The notes under the pieces were generated by a model, which was not told where the DNA came from, did not search any database, and was given only the letters and a program-made list of their open reading frames with translations. The position numbers and the translations under genes are program-made. From contig CAZLQJ010000035.1 in NCBI GenBank assembly GCA_964561705.1, positions 1-18,194 of the forward strand: DNA of 18,194 nt. Direction: 5' to 3'. Below are positions 1-8,000 of this stretch, in pieces; position 1 is the stretch's first letter; every line of letters starts with the position of its first letter. The DNA comes from HGM12587 sp964561705. GTDB lineage: Bacteria > Bacillota > Clostridia > Lachnospirales > Lachnospiraceae.

Positions 1-106
1 CAATGGTACAGAATGGATAGTTTGCTGATTCTGCCCCTGCCTTTGTCAAGGAGTTAAATAATGTACTTTTACCTACGTTTGGTAAACCCACAATTCCTAA
101 TTTCAT
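1..106 (-). CDS. ychF: YchF/OLA1-family P-loop NTPase, N-terminal fragment (runs off the left edge)
   Basis: The minus strand from 106 reads MKLGIVGLPNVGKSTLFNSL, followed by TKAGAESANYPFCTI. This is the hallmark N-terminus of YchF (OLA1 in eukaryotes), a universally conserved ATPase of the Obg-like family linked to ribosome and stress functions. The P-loop GLPNVGKST (residues 7-15) and the following NYPFCTI segment are both present. Only 35 codons fall in the window and the gene continues past position 1. The start is the ATG at 104-106; no strong Shine-Dalgarno lies just upstream, only a weak AGG about 12 nt away. It is a housekeeping gene, separated from the cobalamin operon by about 220 nt, and marks that operon's left border. 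Confidence 0.9.
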   Translation of the reverse strand, partial: MKLGIVGLPNVGKSTLFNSLTKAGAESANYPFCTI

Positions 107-325
107 ACTACTTGTTACCTATTCGAAAAGCCCTGATTTCCAACGCTTTCCGCCTTTCTCTTATATTTCTATATTCTCATGGTAATGTTTGCCTTAGAAT
201 GTCAAAAAAGTTTGATACAGCATATTATTGTACCACACCTTTGATCGTTTGAAAACATTAATTTTTCCCGGATTTCAAGGCTTAAAAAATACACTGTTCA
301 AACTTTTTTGGTAAATGCTTCGATC
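107..325. other. Intergenic region between the ECF operon and ychF
   Basis: No supportable gene lies here. The stretch should hold the ychF promoter and the end of the ECF operon transcript. A weak minus-strand promoter candidate is TTTTCA (250-255), a 17-nt spacer and TACAAT (227-232). A perfect TTGACA also occurs at 200-205, but no good -10 follows it. No compact GC-rich terminator hairpin is visible after the last operon gene. The most terminator-like element is the widely spaced inverted repeat listed separately. Confidence 0.5.
203..310. repeat. 13-bp perfect inverted repeat with 82-nt interior
   Basis: CAAAAAAGTTTGA at 203-215 is exactly repeated in inverse as TCAAACTTTTTTG at 298-310. 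Allowing one bulged base, the match extends inward by four more bases (ACAG / CTGT). Read leftward as operon RNA, the arms give a 5' A-tract and a 3' U-tract, as in a bidirectional terminator, but the loop is unusually long. It could instead be the end repeats of a very small degenerate element. The repeat is directly visible; its role is unknown. Confidence 0.55.
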
Positions 326-1204
326 CTACATGGTTTTGCTCTTTTCAAAATTATATTCTCCAAAAAGCTGAAGCCCCAGAGGCAGCAATAAATAGCCTGC
401 ATATGCGATATAAAACAAACAACTTCCCACGTTCATCGGATACATGCAGATTACCGGATCATAACTGCTGTATGTCATTCCCAAAATCTGCGCTGAGACC
501 ATCATGGTAATCCCCGCAAACAACAGGATTACGATCACCCGATCCCGGTTGTCAAACCGATAAATTGAAAATGCTGTCCGTCCTTTCAAGGAATAACCCC
601 TGCTTTTCATAGAGTTAGCACTTTCCACAAAATCTTCTATGGTCCAGGTGATCAAAATCGAGAGAAATGATCCAAAATTTCCTGCTTTTTCCAAAAGATT
701 TCCCTGACGGATTCCTTTTCCAATCCCCGCTCTGGAAAGCTGGATCCGTTTTGCTTTGGTTCCCACTCTTGGAATGGTTCGAAGAAGAATCGACAAAAAC
801 AGGGAAAGTTTCGGTGAAATTCTGCCAAACAGATAAACGATCTTATCTGCCGTCACAAGCTTAAAAATACAGGAAAACCAGATCAAGATCGCAGCAATCG
901 TCATTCCTCTTTCCAAGCCATAACCAAAGGCTTCCGCTGTAATCCGGTTTCCTATGAAATTCTTCCATAAAACTGTGACGCCAAAATGGTGATGGGTGCA
1001 ATACCAGAAGGTATAAAAAAATGCCAATCCCAAAAAAACCAGATTAACAGCCAGACTTTTTCTCCCATAAAGTTTCAAAGAATAGAAAAAGGCACACAGA
1101 AAAGAGATTGCAAGACAAACCGGATGTGTAAACACACAGGCCGCCACAATCACTGAAGTGAAATATATGAAATTGATCATCGGATGATAACTGTCAAATC
1201 TCAT
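326..1204 (-). CDS. ECF transporter transmembrane (T) component, second copy
   Basis: This 292-residue, strongly hydrophobic protein has the N-terminal signature MRFDSYHPMINFIYF that it shares with the other T protein in this operon (MRFSEYHPIINFTFY). Like EcfT proteins it has several membrane segments followed by an amphipathic region with the coupling motif SMKSRGYSLKGRTAFS (about residues 197-212). A first, weaker Arg-containing segment (SRAGIGKG) precedes it. EcfT couples ATP hydrolysis by the A subunits to toppling of the S component in the membrane. It is the last gene of the operon, 28 nt after the S component. An in-frame stop lies just upstream of its ATG, so the start is not extendable; the AGAGG is far away (about 14 nt), which suggests modest translation. 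Two T genes beside one A gene and one S gene is unusual. The family call is firm; the division of labour with the first copy is unknown. Confidence 0.88.
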   Translation of the reverse strand: MRFDSYHPMINFIYFTSVIVAACVFTHPVCLAISFLCAFFYSLKLYGRKSLAVNLVFLGLAFFYTFWYCTHHHFGVTVLWKNFIGNRITAEAFGYGLERGMTIAAILIWFSCIFKLVTADKIVYLFGRISPKLSLFLSILLRTIPRVGTKAKRIQLSRAGIGKGIRQGNLLEKAGNFGSFLSILITWTIEDFVESANSMKSRGYSLKGRTAFSIYRFDNRDRVIVILLFAGITMMVSAQILGMTYSSYDPVICMYPMNVGSCLFYIAYAGYLLLPLGLQLFGEYNFEKSKTM

Positions 1205-1232
1205 TGGATTTTACGACCTCTTTTCTGCTATT

Positions 1233-1889
1233 TTAAACATTCTGCCACGGATCCTCTTCCTGCATCATGCCATATTTCAATTTCATGCGATTTAATTTTT
1301 CCATCATTGGCTTTCCTAAAAAAAGTAATGTCAGAAATGTAGCCAGTCCATGAATTGCATTTGGTACGATACCTGATCCAAAAATTGAAATCACATATTC
1401 CGGTGATACAGTCTGCCCCATCGTAAAAATGGCACAAACATCCAGAAGCGGTCCTACAAAAAACTGAATGATCAAATACCCGATTACCGCTGTTCTTACC
1501 TTCTTTTCTTCATGGATCACTCCAAATTTATAAAGAATGCCGGCCAACGCGCCACCGGCACCATAAGCAAACATCTGCCAAGGAGTCCATGGCCCCTGTC
1601 CAAAAATAAAGTTGCTGACAAAACCGCTGACTGCACCGGTCAAAAAACCCGCACCTGCACCAAAGGCCATTCCTGTGATCATAATGATCCCAAGCATTGG
1701 TTTAAAGAACGGGATCATTGCAAACGCAGCTCTGGATGCCACTGCAATGGCACTTAATACAGCCAGGGTTACCAACTCCCTCGCTTCCGTTTTTTGCTTT
1801 TCATACCGAAAGAAAAACAAAGCAAAGGCAATCACAATGATTGCTACACTGATCAGATAATAGTTTTGATTCATAAATTCTTTTGACAT
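1233..1889 (-). CDS. ECF transporter substrate-binding (S) component, probably CbrT-like for cobalamin
   Basis: This 218-residue protein has about six membrane segments, the usual size of an S component. After a first helix (about 11-28) it shows the ECF-S-like segment ELVTLAVLSAIAVASRAAFA (38-57). A glycine-rich helix (70-92) and the segment FGQGPWTPWQMFAYGAGG (96-113) follow, a motif I associate with vitamin S components of this type. S components bind the vitamin and are carried by the EcfA-EcfT module. Identity of the substrate is inferred from the B12 riboswitch heading the operon, which points to cobalamin or another corrinoid (CbrT-type); the sequence alone does not prove it. The gene overlaps the end of the fused EcfA gene by 19 nt, consistent with translational coupling. 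The Shine-Dalgarno is weak, and Met6 is an alternative start. Confidence 0.85.
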   Translation of the reverse strand: MSKEFMNQNYYLISVAIIVIAFALFFFRYEKQKTEARELVTLAVLSAIAVASRAAFAMIPFFKPMLGIIMITGMAFGAGAGFLTGAVSGFVSNFIFGQGPWTPWQMFAYGAGGALAGILYKFGVIHEEKKVRTAVIGYLIIQFFVGPLLDVCAIFTMGQTVSPEYVISIFGSGIVPNAIHGLATFLTLLFLGKPMMEKLNRMKLKYGMMQEEDPWQNV

Positions 1890-3565
1890 AATGCGATCAC
1901 ATCCTCATTAGTAATGGTATTTTCAAACAAATGACGGCTCATACGGTTCGCTGCCGTCGTATAGAAACTGTTTCCCGAGAAGAAACGGTTCGGTGTGTTG
2001 GTTGTTACAATTCCTCCGTCAAAAAACATGCTGACGGTATCTGCATATCTGGCACAAAATTCCACATCATGGGAAACCATCACGATTGTTACTCCCTGCG
2101 TCTTTAATTTTTCCATGATTTTGGCAAACTGAAGCTTAAAAAAGCTGTCAATTCCCTTGGTAGGCTCATCCAAAAGCAAGATCTTTGGTTCTGTCAAAAG
2201 GACCTTTGCCAGAGCTGCTCTTTGCTGTTCTCCACCGGAAAGGTCATAGGGATGGCTGTCTAAAAGTTCTGTAATCTCACAGATCTGCGCGGTCTTTAAG
2301 ATTTTCTCTTCTCTCTTGGGATCCTTTTGGGAGAGCATTTCACTCAAATCCTCTTTTACAGTTTTATGTACAAAAAGACTCTGCGGATCTTGCGGAAGCA
2401 TTGCCAAAAGACCTTTAAAAAGTTCTCTAGATTTATATTTTTCAATTTTTCTCCCGTCAATCATCACCTTTCCACGATACGGTTTACATATACCGCTTAC
2501 CACCTTTAATGTGGTTGACTTTCCGGTACCGTTGCCACCCACAATGGCAAACAGACTGCCTTTGGGAACTTTCAAAGAAACGCCTTTTAATATATCCGGT
2601 GTTTCCCTTTCATAGCGGAACCAGACTTCTTTGAGCTCTACTGCCGGATCTTTAATCTCTTCATCAATATATTGATCTCCCTTTTCAACTTTCGTCTCTT
2701 TGAGTGTTTTTCCGCTGAAAAGCTGATCCAGCCACTGGGCGCCTTCCCGTACAGTCAAAGGACAACTATTTCCAGGCTGCTGTGTTTGGCATTGTTCCTG
2801 CACGCCATAATAAATTTGAACCGGTGTCGGCATTGCTGCAAACATATGATTATTTTTTTCCTTTAAAAACTCTCCAATCTTTTCCGGCCGGTCATTTGCA
2901 AGGACTTTTCCCTCTTCCATTACAATCACGCGATCCGATGCATAAAGAATATCCTCCAGTCGATGTTCCGTAATAATAATGGTTGTGCGAAGTTCTCTAT
3001 TGATCTTCCTGACCGTATTTAAAAAATCTGAGGCGGCAATCGGATCCAGCTGACTGGTCGGCTCATCCAGGATCAACACACTCGGCTGCATAGCCATGAT
3101 CGCAGCAAGATTTAAAAGCTGTTTCTGTCCCCCGGACAGTTCGGATACATTTCTGTGAAACCAGTCCTGAATCCCAAAATAACTTGCCATTTCTGCCACT
3201 CTTAAGCGAATGGTCTTTTGATCATAGCCAAGACTTTCCAGTCCAAAAGCAAGTTCATGCCAAACTTTATCCGTAACAATCTGATTGTCCGGATTTTGCA
3301 TCACATATCCAATTTCAGATGACTGCCTGCGCTGATCCACCTCTTTCAACGGGATTCCCTGAAAAAAAATCTCTCCCCTGATCCGCCCATTGAGTGCCAG
3401 CACACTTTTTAAATGCTTCAAAAGTGTAGTCTTTCCACTGCCGCTTCTTCCGCATACAGTGACATATTCTCCCTGTTCAATTTTCAATGAAACATGATCA
3501 AGAACCGGTTGATCCGGTGCTGTAGAATAACAAAAGCTTAAATCTTTGATCTCAAAATGCGCCAT
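1871..3565 (-). CDS. Fused two-domain ECF transporter ATPase (EcfA1-EcfA2 in one chain)
   Basis: This 564-residue protein has two complete ABC ATPase domains. In the first, Walker A is GRSGSGKT (39-46), the Q-loop Gln is 90, the signature is LSGGQ (143-147), Walker B is VLILDEP (163-169) and the switch His is 201. In the second, Walker A is GGNGTGKS (343-350), the Q-loop Gln is 392, the signature is LSGGE (442-446), Walker B is ILLLDEP (462-468) and the switch His is 499. Both sites look catalytically intact. ECF transporters more often use two separate A proteins; a tandem fusion is a known variant. The start is ATG at 3565 because GGGAGG lies 7 nt upstream and the protein then opens with a normal ABC strand (MAHFEIKDLSF). 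A longer in-frame reading from 3643 would add 26 residues inside the EcfT gene and is unlikely. The gene overlaps EcfT by 28 nt upstream and the S gene by 19 nt downstream. Confidence 0.93.
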   Translation of the reverse strand: MAHFEIKDLSFCYSTAPDQPVLDHVSLKIEQGEYVTVCGRSGSGKTTLLKHLKSVLALNGRIRGEIFFQGIPLKEVDQRRQSSEIGYVMQNPDNQIVTDKVWHELAFGLESLGYDQKTIRLRVAEMASYFGIQDWFHRNVSELSGGQKQLLNLAAIMAMQPSVLILDEPTSQLDPIAASDFLNTVRKINRELRTTIIITEHRLEDILYASDRVIVMEEGKVLANDRPEKIGEFLKEKNNHMFAAMPTPVQIYYGVQEQCQTQQPGNSCPLTVREGAQWLDQLFSGKTLKETKVEKGDQYIDEEIKDPAVELKEVWFRYERETPDILKGVSLKVPKGSLFAIVGGNGTGKSTTLKVVSGICKPYRGKVMIDGRKIEKYKSRELFKGLLAMLPQDPQSLFVHKTVKEDLSEMLSQKDPKREEKILKTAQICEITELLDSHPYDLSGGEQQRAALAKVLLTEPKILLLDEPTKGIDSFFKLQFAKIMEKLKTQGVTIVMVSHDVEFCARYADTVSMFFDGGIVTTNTPNRFFSGNSFYTTAANRMSRHLFENTITNEDVIALCQKNL

Positions 3566-4422
3566 GTTAGTTCCTCCCAAATCTGTAATACTGTAGGTAT
3601 GGATAAAAATAGAAAATAGCAGATCACCCCAAGAATCATCCATGGGGTTTCCAAACCTGCGACAGATACCCTAGGACTGTAGGATGCACGCATCCCTCCT
3701 TTCACAAAGCAAAGGAACAAAAGGAGCAGAAGTCCTGTCATACATCCCAAAAGCGTCTTATCTTTTGTTTCCACACGATAAATTGAAAATGAAGTTCTTT
3801 TTCCGCTGCCGTACCCACGGCTTCTCATACTATCCGCCATAACAATGCCGCCTTCCAGCGCCCAGGAAGTCAGCGATGATACGATGGTCAGCCCATGTTC
3901 CGCCTTTTCCCTGACAGATCCATCTTCCACGGACATCCCGATACATTTTCGTGCACCGGAGATTTTCGTAATCTTGCCTTGAAAATCCGGAACCAAACGA
4001 AATACCATCGTCAGGATCAGCGTCACAGAAGGTGCAAAATGACCAAAACAATAAAGAAATTTGTCACTGGTCATAATTTCCTGATAAGTTGCAAACCAAG
4101 TAATCACGGTCACAAACATTGCTCCCAGCGCCACACCATAGCATAGCGACTCTAAGGTATAAGACCGCCCGCGGAAATAGGTAAATAACACAGTCTCTCC
4201 ATAAGTACTAAATAATGGATTGATCAATGATAGTGCAAGAAACAGTCCAAACATTCCTGCAAAATATTTCCAAAAATTCCCCTTTAAAACGGCATAATAA
4301 CTCATTGACAGCAATATTGCACAAAACAAAAATGCCGGATGTGTAAAACACATTCCCATCACAAGGGCACCAATATAGAATGTAAAATTGATGATTGGAT
4401 GATATTCTGAAAATCTCATCAT
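3538..4422 (-). CDS. ECF transporter transmembrane (T) component, first copy
   Basis: This 294-residue membrane protein of the EcfT family aligns over its full length with the copy at 326-1204. Shared landmarks are the N-terminus (MRFSEYHPIINF), the central ETVLFTYFRGRSYTLE region, the repeated FRLVPDF / LRTIPRV element and the coupling motif SMRSRGYGSGKRTSFS. The coupling helices normally carry two x-Arg-Gly-like motifs. The second is well kept here (SRGY), while the first reads GARKCIG, a degenerate form. It would form the membrane scaffold joining the fused ATPase to the S component. The gene follows the small DUF4430 gene by only 16 nt. It has AGGAG upstream of two consecutive ATG codons, so the start is 4422 or 4419. 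Its end overlaps the ATPase gene. Confidence 0.9.
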   Translation of the reverse strand: MMRFSEYHPIINFTFYIGALVMGMCFTHPAFLFCAILLSMSYYAVLKGNFWKYFAGMFGLFLALSLINPLFSTYGETVLFTYFRGRSYTLESLCYGVALGAMFVTVITWFATYQEIMTSDKFLYCFGHFAPSVTLILTMVFRLVPDFQGKITKISGARKCIGMSVEDGSVREKAEHGLTIVSSLTSWALEGGIVMADSMRSRGYGSGKRTSFSIYRVETKDKTLLGCMTGLLLLLFLCFVKGGMRASYSPRVSVAGLETPWMILGVICYFLFLSIPTVLQIWEELTWRILRSKI

Positions 4423-4438
4423 ATTTTCCTTCTCCTGC

Positions 4439-5005
4439 TTATTCCTCCATGACTGCCCCTACATCTGCACCAAGACCGGTACAGGTGTAACACCAAAGGA
4501 TCTCATCTCCTGGCTCCAGTTCATAGGCAGAACATCCGTAATTCGGAAATTCTCCATTGACCCGGAACATCCATCCCGACTGGTTGGTACAGTCAAATTC
4601 ATATAAATGATTGATTCCTTCTATATAATAGCTGTCGTACAGAGGCGTCCAGCTGTATTCCAGCTGGATCTTCCCCTCTTCACATACCCGTTTTAGAACA
4701 TCAAATACGGTTTCTCCCTGGGAAAAATTTACGTTCGCTTTCTGGAGAACAATCCCATTTTCCGGAACATACGCTCCCTTTTCTTGGGAGAGCTGATCCA
4801 TATGCTCCAAAACCGTATCACAACGTATTTCTATGGAACAGATATTTTCCTCTTCACGAAGCGTTCCTCCCAGGATCTCTGTTGTTCCCCCCGGAACGAT
4901 TTCTTTTTTCTGTCCTTTGACATGAAATGCTGTAAACAGTCCTAGAAATACGATCACTGCAATGATCAGAAGCATCATAAAATCTGCTTTTTTTATCTTT
5001 TTCAT
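4439..5005 (-). CDS. Membrane-anchored DUF4430 (transcobalamin C-terminal-like) protein
   Basis: This 188-residue protein has a lysine-rich start and one hydrophobic helix (about 9-27) without a lipobox, so it is probably a signal anchor with the domain outside the cell. The rest is a DUF4430 domain (about 94-176). It has an early ETVFDVLKRVCEE helix, a central strand region, the hallmark GWMFRVNGEFPNYG (144-157) and the closing YELEPGDEILWCYT (161-174). In animal transcobalamin and intrinsic factor this fold forms the C-terminal domain that caps bound B12. The gene sits between the wall-anchored propeller protein and EcfT, so an obvious role is a membrane-proximal corrinoid docking or hand-off protein for the ECF transporter; that role is inference. 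GGGAG lies 8 nt before the ATG. Five Cys residues (56, 62, 108, 139, 158) precede two more near the end (172, 175), which may form disulfides. Confidence 0.9.
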   Translation of the reverse strand: MKKIKKADFMMLLIIAVIVFLGLFTAFHVKGQKKEIVPGGTTEILGGTLREEENICSIEIRCDTVLEHMDQLSQEKGAYVPENGIVLQKANVNFSQGETVFDVLKRVCEEGKIQLEYSWTPLYDSYYIEGINHLYEFDCTNQSGWMFRVNGEFPNYGCSAYELEPGDEILWCYTCTGLGADVGAVMEE

Positions 5006-5029
5006 CTATTTTTCTCCCAAAGAGCCTCC

Positions 5030-8000
5030 TCACTGTTCACAATATCTCTGTAAGATGGTTGCCATCTGGGCTCTTGTAGCGTTTCCTTGCGGTGCAAGGT
5101 CACGAGCCACAATCTGCTCGCCTTTGACTTCTACAATACCGCTGATCAGTTCCGTTCCAACTGCCCACTGCATTTCCTTCAATGCCCAGTTGCTTACCTT
5201 GTCAGCATTTTTCATGTCGCTAAAGTCGCCTCTTTCTGTTACAGATCCACCTTTGAATTCTGTGTATCTATAAAGGAATGCTGCCAGCTGTTCTCTGGTT
5301 ACATTGGCATTTGGATTGAATTTCTGGTTGATCGGATCTCCGGTTGCAATGTCATTGTTTAATGCCCATGCTACTGCATCTGCGTACCAATCGCCCTCTT
5401 TTACATCCTTGAATGCAAGGTATGCACTGTAATCAGTTACTGCTGGAGATCCTTCCATTCTGTAAAGGGTAGTGACGACCATGGCTCTTGACATATTTGC
5501 ATTCGGTGTAAATTGATCCCGGAAACCTGACATCAGACCGGTGTTGTATACATACTGTACCGCATCCACATACCACGAATCGGCTACAACATCAGTAAAT
5601 GCTTCCGTGACAGGATCTTTTTCTTCCGGTTTCGTATCCGGTGTTTCATCCGGATTTGGTTTTTCTTCCGGAGCCGGTTTTTCAGCCTCCCCAACGATCA
5701 ATTCAATTCTGGCTGTCGGTGCTGTATATTCCACACCAGTTTCTCCGTTTTTATCCTGATACATTACATATGGAAATTCAACGATCAGTTCCGTGTCTTC
5801 TGCTGTCAATGCTTCCTCTGAATAAGTTACATAATCGGTCACCTCACGAACCGCCCCATTGCTGTAGGTTGCCATTACTTTCATTCCATCCGCCCGGAAT
5901 ACCTCCCCGGTACGATACAGAATCTGATCCGGCAGTCTGGTAACTTCCAGTTTTTCAAGTTTTGGTCCAATACACATCATATTGGCCGAATCATTTTTAA
6001 AATACAAAAATCCGTCTGCATCAGAGATTGGACTGCAGATTGCATACTGCGCCTGATTTCCTGACGGTGTAAAAAGCACCGGAGCCACCTCATATCCTGC
6101 TTCTTCTGATACTTCATTCGGCTTAGTTTGACCTTTTCGATCTGAGATCACGCGAATCTTCCCCGGTGTATAATTATCAATGAAATAAACGTAAACCAAC
6201 CCGGTTTCTTCTTCATAGGCTGTTGTCAGAAGTCCGCTGGTCTGCGGATACCCCTGGGTTCTTACCGTATAGGCAATGCTCCAGGAAGCAAGATCGATCA
6301 CGGTAATGTTATGACCGGAGTACGCCGAAAACTGACCTGTACCGGATACGCCGATATAGGCTCTGCCATTATAAACCACCGGAGTACAGGTACTCATTGC
6401 CGGATTCGACCGGTCATCAGCATAGTTGTAAAGTTTTAACTGTTTCAGATTTTGAAATATTCCATTTTCATTCACTGACAGACGATAGAAATCTCCGCCT
6501 TTGGTTGTAAAATAATAATCTCCGGTACCTGCTTCATCATACATAATATCACTACGGAGATCTCCCACGCCCGGTAATACTTTTTCATCCAGGAGTTTTC
6601 CTGTCTTTGGATCAAATGACAGGACACTGGAATGACCTGTGGTATATCCGCTTGCTCCATCATCCGTACCTACCAACACAAAATTTTCACACGCATAGGC
6701 ACCTGCCCAGTAAAATCCATGATGCGTATATCTCCAGGATGCAAGCTTTTCCTCATCTGTTCTGGACGGATCTTCATCCGTTGCAGAAAGACATACAAAA
6801 TTTGCCTGCTTGGTTTCTCCATTCCAGAAACCGGTATAAAGGTAACCATCCTGATACTTGATCGAACAGTTTGGCTGACCTCCCAATGGATCCGTGTAGA
6901 TCCATAAGGATTCCAATGTTTCCGCATGGAATGCCTGTACACTGCCGCCGCTCAAACCTACAAAGATCATACCATCCGCATAAGTCGGGCTGTTAATTGC
7001 AAAACTTGATTTTTTCAACATATTTCCACGGGCCAATACCTCACCGCTGATGGTATCAACCTTCAGGATCTGGTCTCCTGCATAAGTATAAAGATATCCA
7101 TTTACTAAGATCGGGCATCCGGAAGCATTGCTGTCAAGACCTTCCCCAATCTTATTTGCCCAATAAAGTACTGTATCCTCGGCTGTCGTTGGTGTCTTTG
7201 CAGAAACAACACCATTGCCGTTAAAATCTGCCCGGAAGGTCGGCCACTGTGCTTCATAATCCGGCAATGCATGTTCCGGCTCCGGTGCCTTCTCCAGTTC
7301 GATCGGCAGTGTGATCTGCTGATCTTTCTCTGTAAGCTGATATCCGGTTACTTCGACCGCCCGATAGCCCGGTGCAGAAACTATGTATGTATAGGAAATT
7401 TCCGGCATGAACAGGAATTTTCCACCTTCCTCTGCATAAACCGGTTTCTTATCCAGCTCATTTGTGACAAATACGGTCGCCTCCTTCGGCGTTGTCTGGA
7501 ACGTTACTCTAACCGGCTGTTGCTTTTTCACGGTCACAGTATAAACATTGCTGACTGCTTCCGGATCCTTGTGGCATATCTTGATCTCAATCCTCTCTTC
7601 TGCCGCTTGAACATCAAGCTCATAATCCACAGACTTTACATCATCATAACGCACATCATTGATCATCGCATAATATCCACCGTCAAAGCTGTACGTATCT
7701 TCTTCATTCTGAAAAGCCATTGCCAAATGAAGTTTCGGCGTATCTGCACTTATTTTCACAAAATAATCCAGTGTATCTCTGTGAAATGCCAATGCATTTC
7801 CTTCCTGATCCTCAAATTTTAACGCACCAACAGACTCTGCTGATACAGCAAGTTCCGAAAGATGCAGGCTTCTCACCAATGAAAATGTATATTCCTGATA
7901 ATACAAAATGCCCTGACTTACTTTTCGAAGCTGCAGTCCCAGCACATTGCTCTGTCCGGATTTAGTCACAAGCCTTGGAAGGATCTGTGCATTTTTTTCC

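Noticed and set aside
3566..3643. 26-residue N-terminal extension of the fused ATPase
   Set aside because: It lies inside the EcfT gene, lacks a ribosome binding site and is not part of an ABC domain. GGGAGG marks ATG 3565.
7271..7822. 183-residue plus-strand open frame inside the propeller gene
   Set aside because: It lies fully within a well-supported minus-strand gene with clear domains, has no ribosome binding site or recognisable domain, and is Cys/Arg/Ile-rich as expected for an antisense shadow.
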